From the NCBI GenBank assembly GCA_033782935.1, contig JAWQEG010002467.1, positions 54,705 to 118,704 of the forward strand: a stretch of 64,000 bases of DNA, given 5' to 3'. This DNA comes from Petrolisthes cinctipes (Eukaryota; Arthropoda; Malacostraca; Decapoda; Porcellanidae). Positions 1 to 14,300 of the stretch are shown in pieces. Both the position numbers and the translations under genes were made by a program. The notes under the pieces are model-generated. The model searched no databases and was not told the origin of the DNA. It saw nothing but the letters and a program-made list of their open reading frames with translations. Numbering within the stretch: the first letter of the stretch is position 1; every line of letters begins with the position of its first letter.

Positions 1-2301
1 AGGGATAGACTGCACATTTTTGCTCCGTTTACCCATATCGATATGTTTTGTGAGTATGTCATGGCTATCACTGAAAAGAGGAAAGTGTTAAGATGTATTG
101 GCCAGTGTATTTATGCCCATCTAAGTGATATTTGTGAAGATATAGCGCTTGAAATATATAACCGCCATTAGTGTGTACATGTAACTATTTCAACGCACTT
201 TGCTATCTATTATGATATATTCCTGACCCTAGTGAACTCAACTCGTATATAGGTTGGCTTGGCTGTCACTCTGGGCTCTCCAAACATTGGGTATTGACTC
301 GACAAGAATAATACCAAACCTAGAAAGTTGGTGACACGTTTGGTACAGGGTTGCCTACTGATACAGTCCTCTGACCCAGCTTTTAGATATGGACTGGAAA
401 TAATCAAAGAGGAATTGCACGTGTGAACTTAAAAAACTCGTGAATATATTTACTAGTGAAACTAATTCGTCTGTAAACTGTAATTCCTCAAAAAATTGTG
501 GTAAAATAAGTAACTGATTGCAATAGTCTACCCTGCCATCTTGCCAACAGGTTTAGTAGGCTACATGAGTATAATGGTGTGATTTGCAAGTTATTGGAAG
601 AATTATATCAGTAGGTAAAAGTCATTGGAGTTTTATCTATTTTTCATTATTTATTTGTCTTTATTTATTATTTCGGTACTCAAGTACTGTACTCCAAGCA
701 GTTAGGCCTATCTGCTTTGTTATTGTAGTATGAGAAGTTGACAGAAAAATATTTATCATCACATTGATAACAAAGTACTGTACAGTGATATGAAGACAGA
801 GTATTATCAGAAAATTCAAAGGTTAATAAATGGTAAAGAGCATTAGGTTACATATATAGTGCATGGTAGCTACAATCTGTCAGAGACTCAGACTCCAGAC
901 TTATTATATAATTATTTGATTCTGTAATTTAGAATTTGGCACAGCACAGTACAGTATCTCTCATTCCAGACTTCCAGAGAAACATACCGGTACCCTAAAT
1001 TTTCTCTATTGTCCCCTATTAATCACACATTCCTGTACATCCTGTATATATTTTCTTTATGCATGAACTTTTCCAAAAGTACAGTATTTTCATTCTACTC
1101 AGAGCAGATTCCCAAATTTGGCCCAGTGTCAGATGAAAGTATAGTACAGTAGTACCATTATGCACACTTCATTAATGTTTAGCCTACGTGACACGTTTGG
1201 CAGTAAACATTTGCGTACCGTACATTATGACCTTTCTGTACGTGAGAAACCACTGGTGAAAACATACTGGTACAGTCATGGTCACTCATAGTCAAAAGTC
1301 CTACAACCTGGTGAATACCAGTATAGCCTAAGCGAGCCATTTGAGTGAATCTTATGAACCAATATTTTAGAGACCAACAGCTGTAGTTTTAGATAATTTT
1401 TCGAAGCCATTTCATTGGAAGGTGTTGCAGGACTATTGACCATGACTGTACCACATATTTATAGGGTAGGGTTAAACTTTTTCTTAGCTTTATGGCATTA
1501 AATAGTGATGTAAATAATGGTAGGGAAGGCTCCAAGACAGATGAGAAACAAGTGTACAGTACAAGGAGGTTAACAGAAGAGGGTTTTGTTTGAAGTTGAG
1601 AGTTTTACATTTAGAATATTGGAGATGTTATCACTTTTTTCTTACTTCTCTAGACCCCTGTCCCTTGAAATTTTCTTTCCATCCACATTTCTTTCACATA
1701 CAGCTTACTTTCATGATTCTGTAACCTATCTACTGTGCACTACCCTCTCTATGATCTCTTATTCCATGCTGCCTTGTTTACACAATACAATACTGTTCCC
1801 AATACTGTATTTAAACTACATTAGGCCTACTTCCCTATTCCTCTCAAATTCCAAAATATTTTCCCATCCAGTTTCTTCTGTACTTTCACTCTGTAGGTTG
1901 TTACAAATTCAGTCACTTCAGCTTCTGCTTTCTCTATAACTGTCACCTTACTGTTGCTAACATTCATCTTTAGTTTCCTTTTTTAATATACCGTACACAC
2001 TGAAACTCAATCACCATCCTCAGGAACTCCCTTTCTATCTGCCATCATCAGTGTCATCTTCAAACAAACCCACCAAAGGCCATTCAACTCTGTCCTACCT
2101 CAGCTTGGATCCAGATCTCTTTGGGTGGCATTATTATACAAGGAAAAGGCTCTTTGTCGCTTAATTGTATCACAAAATAATACAGTTTGAGTGATGAAGA
2201 GCTTCTTCCTCATTTAATAATACCACCCATTTTATCTTCATTAACTAAGAGGTGCTGGTGTATTTGTAGGTAGCCTAATTGGTTCCTCAAAATCTTTACA
2301 G
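1..2301. other. Non-coding 5' part of window (upstream region or intron of the MGA-like gene)
   Basis: No convincing coding exon is visible here. The sequence is AT-rich, with repeated GTAC/CAGTA words and the palindrome TAGGCCTA. A small inverted repeat is present (GGGTGGCATTATTA near 2122 and TAATAATACCACCC near 2215). The region ends in a splice acceptor (TTTACAG at 2295-2301, with a second AG at 2304). It is therefore either a 5' untranslated/promoter region or an intron whose upstream exons lie outside the window. An open frame at 1586-1939 is pyrimidine-rich and has no protein-like features. Confidence 0.5.
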
Positions 2302-2320
2302 CAGGAATGGTTATGTGAGC

Positions 2321-5300
2321 ATGAGTGATGCTGAGGGCAGCCCGGGCCGCCAGCGCAGGTCAACTGAGAAAAGTCTGGAAAACATACGGGAGTACGTGAA
2401 GTTGCTGGGAAGGAAAGTCACCAATGACTCATCAGGACAGAGGTCTCCATCATCAGCCAGAGAAGGAAATTCACCCACTAGCTCTGCTCCAACAAAATTA
2501 AAATTCAGGGAAAATACAGAGGAGGAAGAGACATCAACCACGCAACCCAGTCTGGCAAGAAAATCAGGGAAGTTGGATACTAAACTGGCAAAGGAGAATA
2601 TGGATAAAAGAAGTGAACATTCATCAGTATCAAAATCACTTAAAGCAAAACGCAGCATAGAGTCCGATAGACCCTCATCAAACAGTGTATCCATAGCTGA
2701 AGGAACTGGAGAAAATGCAATTGGACAAGCAAAAGCTTCAAAAAATGATGGAACTGGGAAAGCAGAGCGAAATGCAAGTGACACTAGTAGTGGTTCAGGC
2801 AAGAGAGATGTATCATCAGCAAAAAACAAGGAATCTGGTAAAGATTCAAGTGGAGATACTTCCCCCATGGAAAGTAAAAAAGGAACAACACCTAAAGGTG
2901 AGAAATCAGAATTGAAAAGTGATTCTCCACCAGATTTGATTCTGTTTTTGAAAGAAGGAAGAGGGAGAGCCCAAAATTGGAGTGAACCTCCAACACTGGA
3001 TCCCGAAAGCATTGCAACTAGACGGCGTACACGGGTACCCGAAGATCCAGCATCGTTGGTCTTGGGCAAAAGTAAGCAAGTAGTATCAGCAAAGTCAAAA
3101 AAAGAAGGAAAAGAAACAAAAAAAGACTTGAGAAAGGAGAGAAAAATTAAAGTCATGGATACTCCGGAATCCCTTAAAAGACTAGCACAGGAGTATCCCC
3201 TAAGAGATTCTGTTAAGCCCCAAAGTAATAATAGTAGTAGTAAAGGAACTACTGAAAATACTAGTGATAATAAGAGCAGTAAGAGAATAAGTGGGAAGCT
3301 TAGTGTGGACAGTGACTCTGCTGCAGCCAGTAGCAGTGACGAACAGCAAATACCAGTTGCTAAGAAGTGTAAAGGAAAAATGAGGACATCAGTTGATGGT
3401 ACTGGCACCTTGCAGACATCAAAGGACTCTTCCACTTCTTCTGGAACACACCATGGAAACATTGGCACAGTCTTCACTAGAATGTCCAAGAGTAAAGCTG
3501 ACAACAGGAGTCCTGTTATGGCAATGTCTGATTCTGATACAGATACTGAATTAAACAAGTCCACACCAAAAAATAAGAAAATACAGTCTTCAAGTAAACC
3601 AGGCACCCCAAATTTATATATGCCTGCATCGGAGAAATTGAAAACTGAGAAGGGAGAAAGCATTGATGACCAGTCAGGTACTTCTTCACAAGAAAAGGAG
3701 GCGATTGTTACAAACAAATCCAAAAAGAGTGATGCAAAGGTAGAAAATATCCTTGGAGAATCAGAGACTAGCATGAAAACAGACGGTAACAAGCCAGGGC
3801 CCACCACGGCCAGCAAGACTTTAAAGGGCCTCAGCAGTTCTGTAATTGCACATAATGCCTCCCAGAACAGTACAAGCATTTCTCAAGCTTCTAAATCATT
3901 GGCAGAGAAGGCAACAAATCATTCAGAAGAAAATTTGCCTGAGAAGAACAAGGCAAGTGTGTTTGAGTCCTCTAAGCCTGTGGCAGAGAAGGTAGTCAAA
4001 CATACACAAGAAAATCCTATTGAAAAAAATAAGACATGTGTGTCAGAGGCCTGCACATCCCCAGCCGAGAAGCCAGAAAAAGATTCACATGAAGATCCTT
4101 CACATAAAGTATCTCCATCAGGTGCAAAGAGTGCAAATCTGAAAGAGAGTCATGTGGCTGATGTGAAAAATAAAACTTCCGTGACACCTTCCAAAGGAAG
4201 CCAGTCATTGTTAGTTTCTGGTACCAGTGCTAGCAAACCAGAAACTGTACAGAATGTATTGGATATACCAGTAGCAAAATACAGAGTGGCACCAGCAGGC
4301 TGCAAAGAAGCCATTCAACCAACATCTAAAAAGTCAAGCTCAGGTGTACAAAATGTGCAGGTAACTCCAACTCAACAACCTGGGACAAAAGGAGCTGAAA
4401 AAGTGACTAATGTTAAAGCTAAAGGAATGTTTAGCAATATAGTGAAAGTGATGCCAGTATCAAACACGAATAACGAAAAAGTTTCTGTCAGTCAGAAGTC
4501 AAATTTACCTGTGCAGAGAGGAGTGTTAATTGATTACACAGATATTGAAACTGAAGAGGTTGTGGTGGGTGGAGAGAGTGAGGAATCAAACAGCTCTGGA
4601 CAGATGTACAGTGTAGGTAAACTTTCTACCAAAGTAGACGTTGTTGGAGAGGAACTGGGGAGTAGTAGTGAGGATGATAACAGTACTAAGGTTGCTGAAC
4701 TTTGTCCTTTGCCAAGAAAAGAAGTAATGTCTCCCGAAGGTCGAGTGGCTCTGGATCACTCTTATTCCTCAGGGAGCTGTGAAAGTAACAAAGGTTCAGG
4801 CAGTGCCCGAAAGAAATCTACTGTAACTTACGAAAAGACCATGACACCCAGGCCAGTCTATAGCAGTGCCAGTCTTGCCAAAAGGTCCTTGGATATTATG
4901 TTACATAATGACAAGATAAATATTCTACGACAGATGAGCCAGATTTTTAACCATGAAAAGCCTCCTTCAGACACAGACAATATGTTATTTAGTTCAGATA
5001 CTGAAGAAGAAAATGAAGTTGTTGTACAAGAAAAGACAAAGGCAGCGAGTAAGGTAATAAAAGATAGAATGAACAAAGTAAAGAAAGATCTTAAAAAGAT
5101 GATGAAGGAGAGTAAAGATGAGGCAAAAGAAGGTAAAACTACTGGCAATAAAGAAGATAATTTAGTTAGTGGGAGGAATGTTGTAAAGCATGTTGTTAAG
5201 AACTCGGGTGAGCAGTGTAGTACGAAAGCAATATGCTGTTCCTCAGAAAGTCAAGTTTCTGAAAATGTATCATCGACCGCTTCCAAAGTAACCAGTACAA

Positions 5301-8300
5301 GCAAACCAGTATATGATCAGGAGCACTCCAAACTAACTACTACCACACCTGTAGATGGTCAAGATAGTTGCAAGCCAAGTACAAGCACTGCAACAGGTTC
5401 CTCTTCATCTGCATCACTGATGAAAAAAGACAGTGGTGTTCTAAAAACTGATGAAAAGAACTCTAGTAAACCTGTGAGTAGTCCCAAGAAAGATAGCCCT
5501 TTCCTTGGCTTTCCCGATCCTGATCCCAAAGTGCATCACGTGCCATCATACCCTGTTGCTGCTGATGAAAAGATACAAGTCTCCAGTACTGTGGGACCTG
5601 GTGGAGAAACAGTGGACATCATCGATGGGTTTTCCTTCATTTCATTCAAAAGTTTGGATGAAATGGTATCCTATGACAACAAGCAAGGTGGTAAGACCCT
5701 CAAAATTCGACGCAGGTGGCTGAGGAAGAAACGAAAGAGGGGAAGAAGGTTTAACTGGTACCAGAAACGGAAGCCTTTGTCAGATGAGTCAAGTTACTTA
5801 GTTTCTGAGAGTCAGCCCCACACACCCCAGGACATCAGCAGTAGTAAAGACTCTGGAGCATTTGCCAGGTAAGTTTACTGGCAAAGACAGTTTTACAAAA
5901 GTTTCAGTTTTAAGCATATTTTTGGGGGTATATACAGTATTAGTTGAATAAACAGTTGCTGCTTTCAGGATTTTTATTATATACACTAATGACAGCTGCA
6001 TCATATTTGCCCACTTAACATATAGACGTTAAACATAATTGACTGGGGGATTTTTCCATGCTACAAAACTTATAATGGATATTTTTAGTCTTTAGAGTGG
6101 ATAAATAGTACTCAGGGATATTCTAATGTTGGTGAATTGGAGGGCTACTGAATCATCCAAAATGTGCCACAAAACAGATCCCCCATTAAGGTCATCTGTT
6201 TCCTGGCATATTTTGGAGGAATCACAGACCTTCCAATTCACCAATAAGAGAATATCCCCTTAAAGAACCCGGTGGCCCATGCGCTGTGGATTGCCAAACT
6301 TCCTGGTGAAGCAACAGTAGATTATTATATTAATGTATATTTTCCAGTAATTCCCATATTCTTTTATTTTAATTTTTTTGCAGCAATGACCTGGATGCTT
6401 TCTTGGATAACAATTCCCGACTTAACATCAGTTACACAATCCCTAAGTGCCAGTGAGTATATTGTCACCATAGCTGTATTTCTTGATCATCATGTACTTC
6501 AGTAATTGTCTTCTCTAGCTCATTGTTATTACTATATTTTATACAGTACCGTATATTTTACAGGATAGTTTGTTGTGCTTGACCATCACTTAAGTCATAT
6601 TTTCTTATCGTTATACAATGATGTAATGGTCAGTGAAATATATTCATTACCCCATTTTCTTTCTCTGTAGCTAATAAGCTACCAGTTTAAGGGGCTTATT
6701 TTAAGAATAATTAAAGACAGGTAAATCTTTGTATCACACATTCACTGATTACCTTCATCATGTATGCTGTAGTTAAAATGTGTAAAGTAATTTTCTTACC
6801 TTACAACAGAGCCACTGAAGAAGGAGTGAAGAAGACAATTGCTGATGAAATTCTTGGGAATATGAGGAAGTCTCCATCACCCTCACCTTCTACCAAACCT
6901 GAACTCACAGAGCCACAGTCACCAACTTCCACACAGCCAGACTCTCTCCAAAATGAGGATGGACCAAGTTCAGTCCACCAGTATGAGGAAGTTAATGCCA
7001 TTGATATCCTTTATCCAAAAGAAAAGTACAAATATTATTACAACAAAGAACTGTGCAAGGAAACAAAAGCAGATGGATCCAGCGTGTTTGTTCGTCGGGG
7101 AGGAAACCTTGTTCCCCTTACCAGTGTCTTCAAGAAACAGAACTCCACACCAGAACCTGGCAGTAGCAGCAAAAAGTTTGTGGACTTAGTTTACGTGTAT
7201 GATGGAGGGCAGCTGTTGACTTTGGGTGGTTCACTGACCAAGATAAATCCATCCAATTCAGATTCAGTGCGGGCTCGTGTCATACTCCCGGTTGGTGTCC
7301 CTCCCATTATGAAAGGAGAGGCTGTATGTACTAGAAGTAGAAATATTAAGGCTGTTGAAATCAATGAAGATATGGCTAAGTTTGCACTGACAGCCCTCAG
7401 AGACTCAAACCCAACTGCACCCAAAAATCCAGATGTGAAAGATGAACCTAATACCAAGTTTCCTGTTGAGCCTGATCCAAGTTCTAGTGTAGAGAAAGTA
7501 GAGAAGTCAGAGTCCTGTGAAGATGCTGAAGTGCAGAAGAAAAGAATTCCTCCCAAAATTACAAAGAAAGAACCAGTGAAGCCAACAAAGACGAATATAT
7601 TAGACATCATTGCAGCCAAGTTAGCTATCTCTGAAGATGAAGATACTGATGGAGGGGATGAATTGGAAGATGTCAAGACTAAAAAATCGGACAACAGCAC
7701 GGACACACACAAAAATGCTGTTAAGTCCAGTGACGATGCTGAAAAACGAAAGGATTCAATAGTTGATGACAAGAAATGTGAGACAGAAATGGATTCAGAG
7801 AAAGAAAAATGTGATGTGAAAGAACCAAAATCTGATGATAAGAAGAATGAATCAAAGAAAAAAACTGTTGTTGAACAATTGAGTGATAATGTTAAAGAAG
7901 AAGAGGAAGATGCAGTGCTTAAGGAAAATGTTGATACTGAAAAAAACACATTGCCTGTAAAACCTGTTATTGAAATAGGAGAAAAATCTGACTCCACAAT
8001 GAAGACTGTTGTTGTGGAAGAAAGCAAGCAGAAAGATGGAGAAGATGAAAATAAAAGTGAAAACAACATTGAGCAAACTACAGAAGAGAAAGGCACAGAT
8101 GATAAAATGGAAACGAATGAAGCATTCGTAAGTTCACCACTGTCTAGTGATATAAATTCCTCAAAGAGTAAAGATTCTGAGAGCATGACTGAAAGTAATG
8201 GCACTGAAACATCAAAAGAAATAAAAAAATGTGATAACCAATATAACGAACAAACAGAAAAGTCTTCAGAAGAGGAAACCAGTATACATGATATTGATGC

Positions 8301-11300
8301 GGATCAGGCTGAAAAAACCAGGCCTACATCAGATTCTGTTAAGATTCCACCTCCAACTTTATCAAGTGAAAACACAAGTAGTTCATCAGTATTTCAAGAT
8401 GGTGAAGATGGTAGTGGGGGTGACAGCAAGGTGCCAGGGGATATTGATATGACTAAAATACAAGATGTAAAATCAAGAATATTCAAAAGAAATATGTATA
8501 GATTCCCCTCATTATCCCGGGAAATGAAGAGACTTAACATGAATTTTGTAAACTATGTACCACGAGAAGTGAGTAAGAGACTAAGGGGTTAAATTTTAAA
8601 ATATTCACTTATATATTAATATTATTACTGAGTATTACATCAGTCATTTCATGTCACACTGAAATATATTCATCATACTAGCCTTTCTCATATTTTATGT
8701 TTGAAGAAACTATTTTTTAATAAAACTATTTTGTCAGGCACCAACCGAAGATGTGAAGGATGTCATTCCCAAGGAGTGTACTAACGAGCACTGCAAACTT
8801 GGCTGTGTGTGTGATTCCTTGTTGTGCCAGCAGAGAAGTAAGTATTGTCTTGATATAGTTTAGAATTTTGTTTCCATGAGTGATACCCTATATGATACCC
8901 TATCCCTGTAGACTCCCAAGTTGTCTTCGTCAGATAATGAATGGTTCCTGTAGTCTCTCAATGTGGTTATGTTGTGGTTATTGATGGTAATGTGGAAACA
9001 AGAAATGGTACAGTATGTACTGCACTTTCCCCATAAGGAAACCTGGAATACCAGCCCGATATAATTATCTGAGAAAAATTATCTAAATATACAGGGGAAA
9101 ATGTAATTGCAGTACCGTACAGCAGCAAATAGACATAAGGGGTATTGATAAATGTTGAAATTATTGATATCTGTCCATGTAGTGGGATAATGTTACAGCT
9201 TCGTAAGAATGCATTTTAGATATTCAACTCTGACAATCTGTAGGTAATTGTGTAACTTTTTAAAACTAGGTGTGGAGCATTGTGGTCGTGTGGAATGCAT
9301 GTTCGAGTGTATCTGCCGTGATGAGAGCTGGAAGCACTCCGTGTCCAGCGCTGAAAGAAGCATCAACTCTGTCTCTATTTTTAATCTAGATCGGGAGCAG
9401 AATGAAGGTCTTGCCATTAGAGAAAAGGTGAGTCATTTATATATTCACATGTTAGTAACAATAAATCAAGTGTTATTGTACTTTATGATACCTGTGTAAG
9501 CTCTGTTCTCTGTAAGCATTTAGTTGCTTTATCTCCACTATGCAATTTTCCAGTATGCATTTTGATAATACTGTGTGTTTATTATATGTAAATCATTTTC
9601 AGGACTTCAAGCGAACTGTCATACAAACTGGATCTGAGGTAATATTGGTTGGAGCAGAAAAGAAAAAGAGGGAGAGGAGAATACCTGACAGATTCCGTGA
9701 CTCCACCATGTGGCCTGACACTGATGATGTCGAATTTGAGACCAGCAGAATATGTGACCCACCCTCTGTGCAAGGTTTATAATTGTTTCATTATGGTTGT
9801 GTGTGCGTGTGCCATGAGTATGCTTGCTTTCTTGTGCATGCGTGCTTTTATTTTAAAGAGGAGCATTTGCAGAGGTGTGTGAATGCCACTGTAAAGGTAA
9901 GCGTGAGGAAAAACTTGGAGAGAAGACGAGAGATGAAGAGAAAAGGGGAGTCATTGTAGAACATACAAGTGGAGGGTGATATTCTTAGGGTAGTTGAAGA
10001 ACTTTAGCTCCTGGGAGTAACATTGGATAAAAGAAAAGTGTGAAAAGGAAGATAATAATAGAGTAACCCGAGGGAGAAAAGTATTAGGTGTGATGATCAC
10101 TGGTTAGAACTAAAGAGTAAAGTACAGAGGCTGCAAGAGGATTGCATATGATTGTGTTAATGTTATTTTTAGTCCAGTATATATGGTAATTGTAATTTGT
10201 GTGAGATTTAATAATGAATTTTCTTTCCATTGCAGAGGTTGGTGGTGGAATTCCACTATCTGAAGCTTCCAAGTACATCAAGAATTTTAAGTTGAATATT
10301 CCCTGGTATGATGTTACAGGAATTAGCATTTGGTGTATGGACCATTCATGTTATGACTGCAGATGTCTGACTGACCCTACTTTCGATGACCCCCTAATGT
10401 ATTCATCAGTAAAAGGTGTCAATGACCGCTGCTACAGAAAAATGCCCACTGCTTCTGATGTGTTGGAACGTTCCTTAAAAAAGAAACCATTAGATCAGGT
10501 TGACATAGAGAACCAAAGCTCTGAAGATCTTTTAGTCTGTATACCACACTGCATTGTTGTAAATATAATTGTTAATAACACTGAAGCAAGGCGTAGGTAT
10601 TCCTGGAAGCTAAAAGAATGGTCTCATAGCTTGGAAGTTCATTGTGCAAGATCAGCGGGATATACAAAACAAGGTAGGTCCGAGGAAACCAAAAACATGA
10701 CCATTAGTGGACTTGCTGCAAAAGACACAAGCCCAGAACAGCTGGTGGAGTCAGTTGTCAAATCCCTGAGAACCAAGAATGAAACCTTGAAACTACCGAT
10801 CTTACCATGTGGAGAAACCTTTGAGCCATTCATGGGAGACTCGCTGGCAGAACTACAACATGCCTTAGGTCTTACTGATGAAGATACTAAAAAAGTAAGT
10901 AAAGCAAAGAAAACAGAATGTGAAGTACCAGTGGTTGATCTTACAGCAAGTAATGTTGAAGATGCGGAATCCAATACCGTAAAACTAGTCAAAGTTCGAG
11001 CTTCAGAAGGACCGGAATTCCCAAGTAAATTGAGGGGAATATTGAAGAGAAGATTGAGTGGGGGAAGTGAGGGCCAGAGTTCAGCTGCAAAGAAAATTCA
11101 TCTCGCCCAGTCCATGCATGAAGACAGTCTTACTGACAAAGCTCTCGCTTCACAATTAGAACAGCAGCAGCAACACCTTCTGAGCACAAAGATGAGACCT
11201 GCCAAAACCTTGAAAGCTTTTATGAGGGAACATCAACTGAATGCTCAATCTCTAGACAAAAGTGCAATAAAGAAATCTCTATCCCTCTTGGAAATGATGA

Positions 11301-14300
11301 CAGCAGAAGAAAAGAGAGGAGAGTTGGAACTTGATTTGACTGACAATGTACCTGGTAATGCACTTCTAGTCGCTGAAGCCCGCTTCAGGAAACTCATCAA
11401 CATGAATATTATCGGAGTCGTCGGGATTAACAAGGCTGGAAGGTAAGACTTGAGGTTAAGTACAGTACGGTAAACCCTCACTAAGTCGAATAAATATAAG
11501 CCGGATATTGGATAACTCTGACGTCACCGACACTTATAAATAATTCGGATATACATCCAGCTTATGCGGAGATTTTCTGGGTGCATCGTGACAAATGCCT
11601 ACAACCTGAGAAGTGTCACAAGTTGATTTTGTACAAAACTTGAATTACCATCTCTATATGATTATGCATCGCTCATGACGGTATCACCACGGTGACTCCA
11701 CGTAGTGTTCCATTATTCATTAACAAACTTTATCTTTGCTCTGCTGTTACAGTTGACTGCATAGGAGATGCATCATTAACGTGAGATGAGATGCACTATG
11801 ATCTCTTTGTCTATAACTATGGTGGCAACCCTAAAGCATGACCAATTGTTGCCACCTTTTCTCCTTTCTCTTAACAATATCGACTTTTCTACGTAATGTG
11901 ATGGTCTGTCTTTTCTTTGCATCGCTACAAATATCACTAGAAAGCTTTCTCTTCAGCACCATTGAAAGGAGATTACTGTATTAGAAGTAAGCACAAAAAT
12001 CACAGGAATAATGTGTCTGTGTGGCAACAAGTACGCCCTGACCGATACCAGCTCTGATTCCCACACTACCACCACACCAAAATACCTTATTTCATGTTAA
12101 TATACATTATTAGATAAACTTATGCAGAATTACATCCTTAGTCTGTGAAATTGTCATGTTTTTTTGTGTGCGCAGCTGTGTATAGGAACCAGAGATACTG
12201 TATGAGTGAAAGCACACATAGTTTTGAGGACGGGTGAGCATGCGGCAAGTCATACGCATCAAAATTAAGCCCTCTGATATCTCGGATCTTCGTATAACTT
12301 GACATGGGTCTTCCCCCAGTTGATCTGAGTTAGTGAGGGTTTACTGTGGTATCTTCTGTTAAGCTTTTGAAATGCCTAATTTCAAATTTAGTAAATTATA
12401 ATTATTATCATTATTAATGGATACAAATATATAGCTACACAACACCTAGCATTTTACCAATTAATGTGTGTTTGACTTGGCAGGTGTATCATTGGCACAG
12501 TGGACTCTATCCATGCTCTGAGAGTGATGCAGCGTATCCATAACATGATAATCAACAATACCCTGGATGTTGGTCCCAACATGCGGGAGATATTCTTCCC
12601 ACCTCCTTATGTAGGAACCAGACCCAGGTAAAGAATAGCATCATGTTGTTGTTGTTGAAGTTCCTCAAGCTGTCTGGCCGAGCAGCCCCGAGCTCCTGAG
12701 GAAGGTCATGGCCTGAACCGGGCTTTCCCACAGTGCCCTCAGAGAGTGTATGTTGTGTTGTTGGCGAGTGTGGTTGTGTGCGTTGCAGTCTTCAATAATG
12801 TGTTTAATAGAATGGGGTGCTGTGTTGCATCCCGGACAGGCATCCGCAATGGCTCCATCCAGCCTCTTCTGATATGTCAGAAGGGCCGGGTGATGGCCAC
12901 ACCGCAGCCTGGCCAGGTGGACTCTGTCCTCACGGGGAAGGGAGGATTCGGATGGGTGGATGTCAGGAGGTCGTGCATGCAGCTGAGTGTTGTTTTTGAG
13001 TGTTTGGATGGATTGATGAGTGATTTGAGTATGGATGTGTTTTTGGAGATTGGTTTGGGGTGGGCAGGGTGTAAGAGATGATAGTATTTGTGTATGGTAT
13101 CGTGTACTGGGTGTTGTTTTGATGTTCCTTGGCATGTGTGGGTGTTGTGCCATGTAGTGTAGTGGATGGTGTGGGTTTGTGGAGGCTGCAGCAAGTGTTT
13201 GTGTGTCTCTCATGTCAAGGTGATCCTTGATTTTGAGGACTTTGGTTTCATAGTGTAGGTGGTCTGTGGGTGTGGTAGCTGTGCAGCCTGTGATTGTCTT
13301 TAGGGCTCTGTTCTGTATGGTTTGAAGGGTATTGTGATGAGTCTCAGTGAGGTTTGAAGCCCAGGCAGGGCTTGCATAATCCATCACTGATCGAATATAT
13401 TGTTTATATACTGTGGTTGTGGTTTCCTTGTTGTGTCCGAATGTTGTGCTGGCAAGTGATCTGAGGGCTTTAAGTCTGCATGCATTTGTTTTTGATGGTC
13501 GTAATATGTTGTTTGAATGTCATGGATGTATTGTATGTTATGCCAAGTATTTTGGGTGTGTGTGTGTGTGGTATAGGTGTGTTGTTTATGGTGAGGTGTG
13601 GTGTGTAGCGGTGTTCTGCGTTCCAGTTGGTGAGAAGGGTGACAGTTGACTTGGTGGGTACTATTTTAAGTCTGTTTGTGGTGAACCAGGCATTAAGTGT
13701 GTTGAGGTTGGGTTGGAGGATGAGAGTGGCTGTGTCTGCGTTTCTGTGTGTACATGTGAGTGTTATGTCGTCTGCGTAGGAGGCTATGTGTATTTGTGGT
13801 GCCTGGGGTGTTGGTATGTCGTGCATGTATAGGTTGAAAAGGGTGGGTGAGAGTACAGATCCTTGGGGGACACCATTGGTGAAATTTTTAATGTTAGATG
13901 ACTGACCAGCAAATGTAACATGGGCTACTCTTCCTCCCAAGAAGCTGGCCAGCCATCTTTTGGTGTTATTATGCATGTTTGTGTTGTATATTTTGTTTGT
14001 GAGGTTGTGGCGGGGGATGGCATCAAATGCTTTACTAATGTCCAATGTGACTAAGAGTGTTCTGTGTGGGGGTCTATCTGAGTTGATGCCATCAAAAATT
14101 CTTTGTGTGAGGTCTGTAAGAAGGGTGTTTGTTGAGTGTAGCGGTCTGAAGCCATGTTGTGAAGATGCAAGGGGGATGTGTGGTGTGATTAGTTTAATGA
14201 TGAGGCGCTCAGTGATTTTGGAGGGGGTACAAAGGAGGGTGATGGGACGGTGTGATGAGGGCAGTGTGGGGTCTTTATTTGGTTTGGGGATGGTGATGAT

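Noticed and set aside
1586..1939. 117-residue plus-strand frame near the left edge
   Set aside because: Pyrimidine-rich, Ser/Leu/Phe-biased, non-ATG start, no splice-site support or domain.
2311..3879. 522-residue open frame on the minus strand opposite the first MGA exon
   Set aside because: It is the complement of Ser/Lys-rich coding sequence. It is Leu/Ser/Phe-rich without domains or splice context, while the plus frame continues through 17 phased exons.
7191..8204. 337-residue minus-strand frame
   Set aside because: Shadow of the acidic, repetitive MGA exon 6810-8568; composition is Ser/Phe/Leu with no motif.
12746..13649. Plus-strand frames within the intronic retroelement
   Set aside because: They are the complement of the element's CA-rich reverse transcriptase gene on the minus strand.
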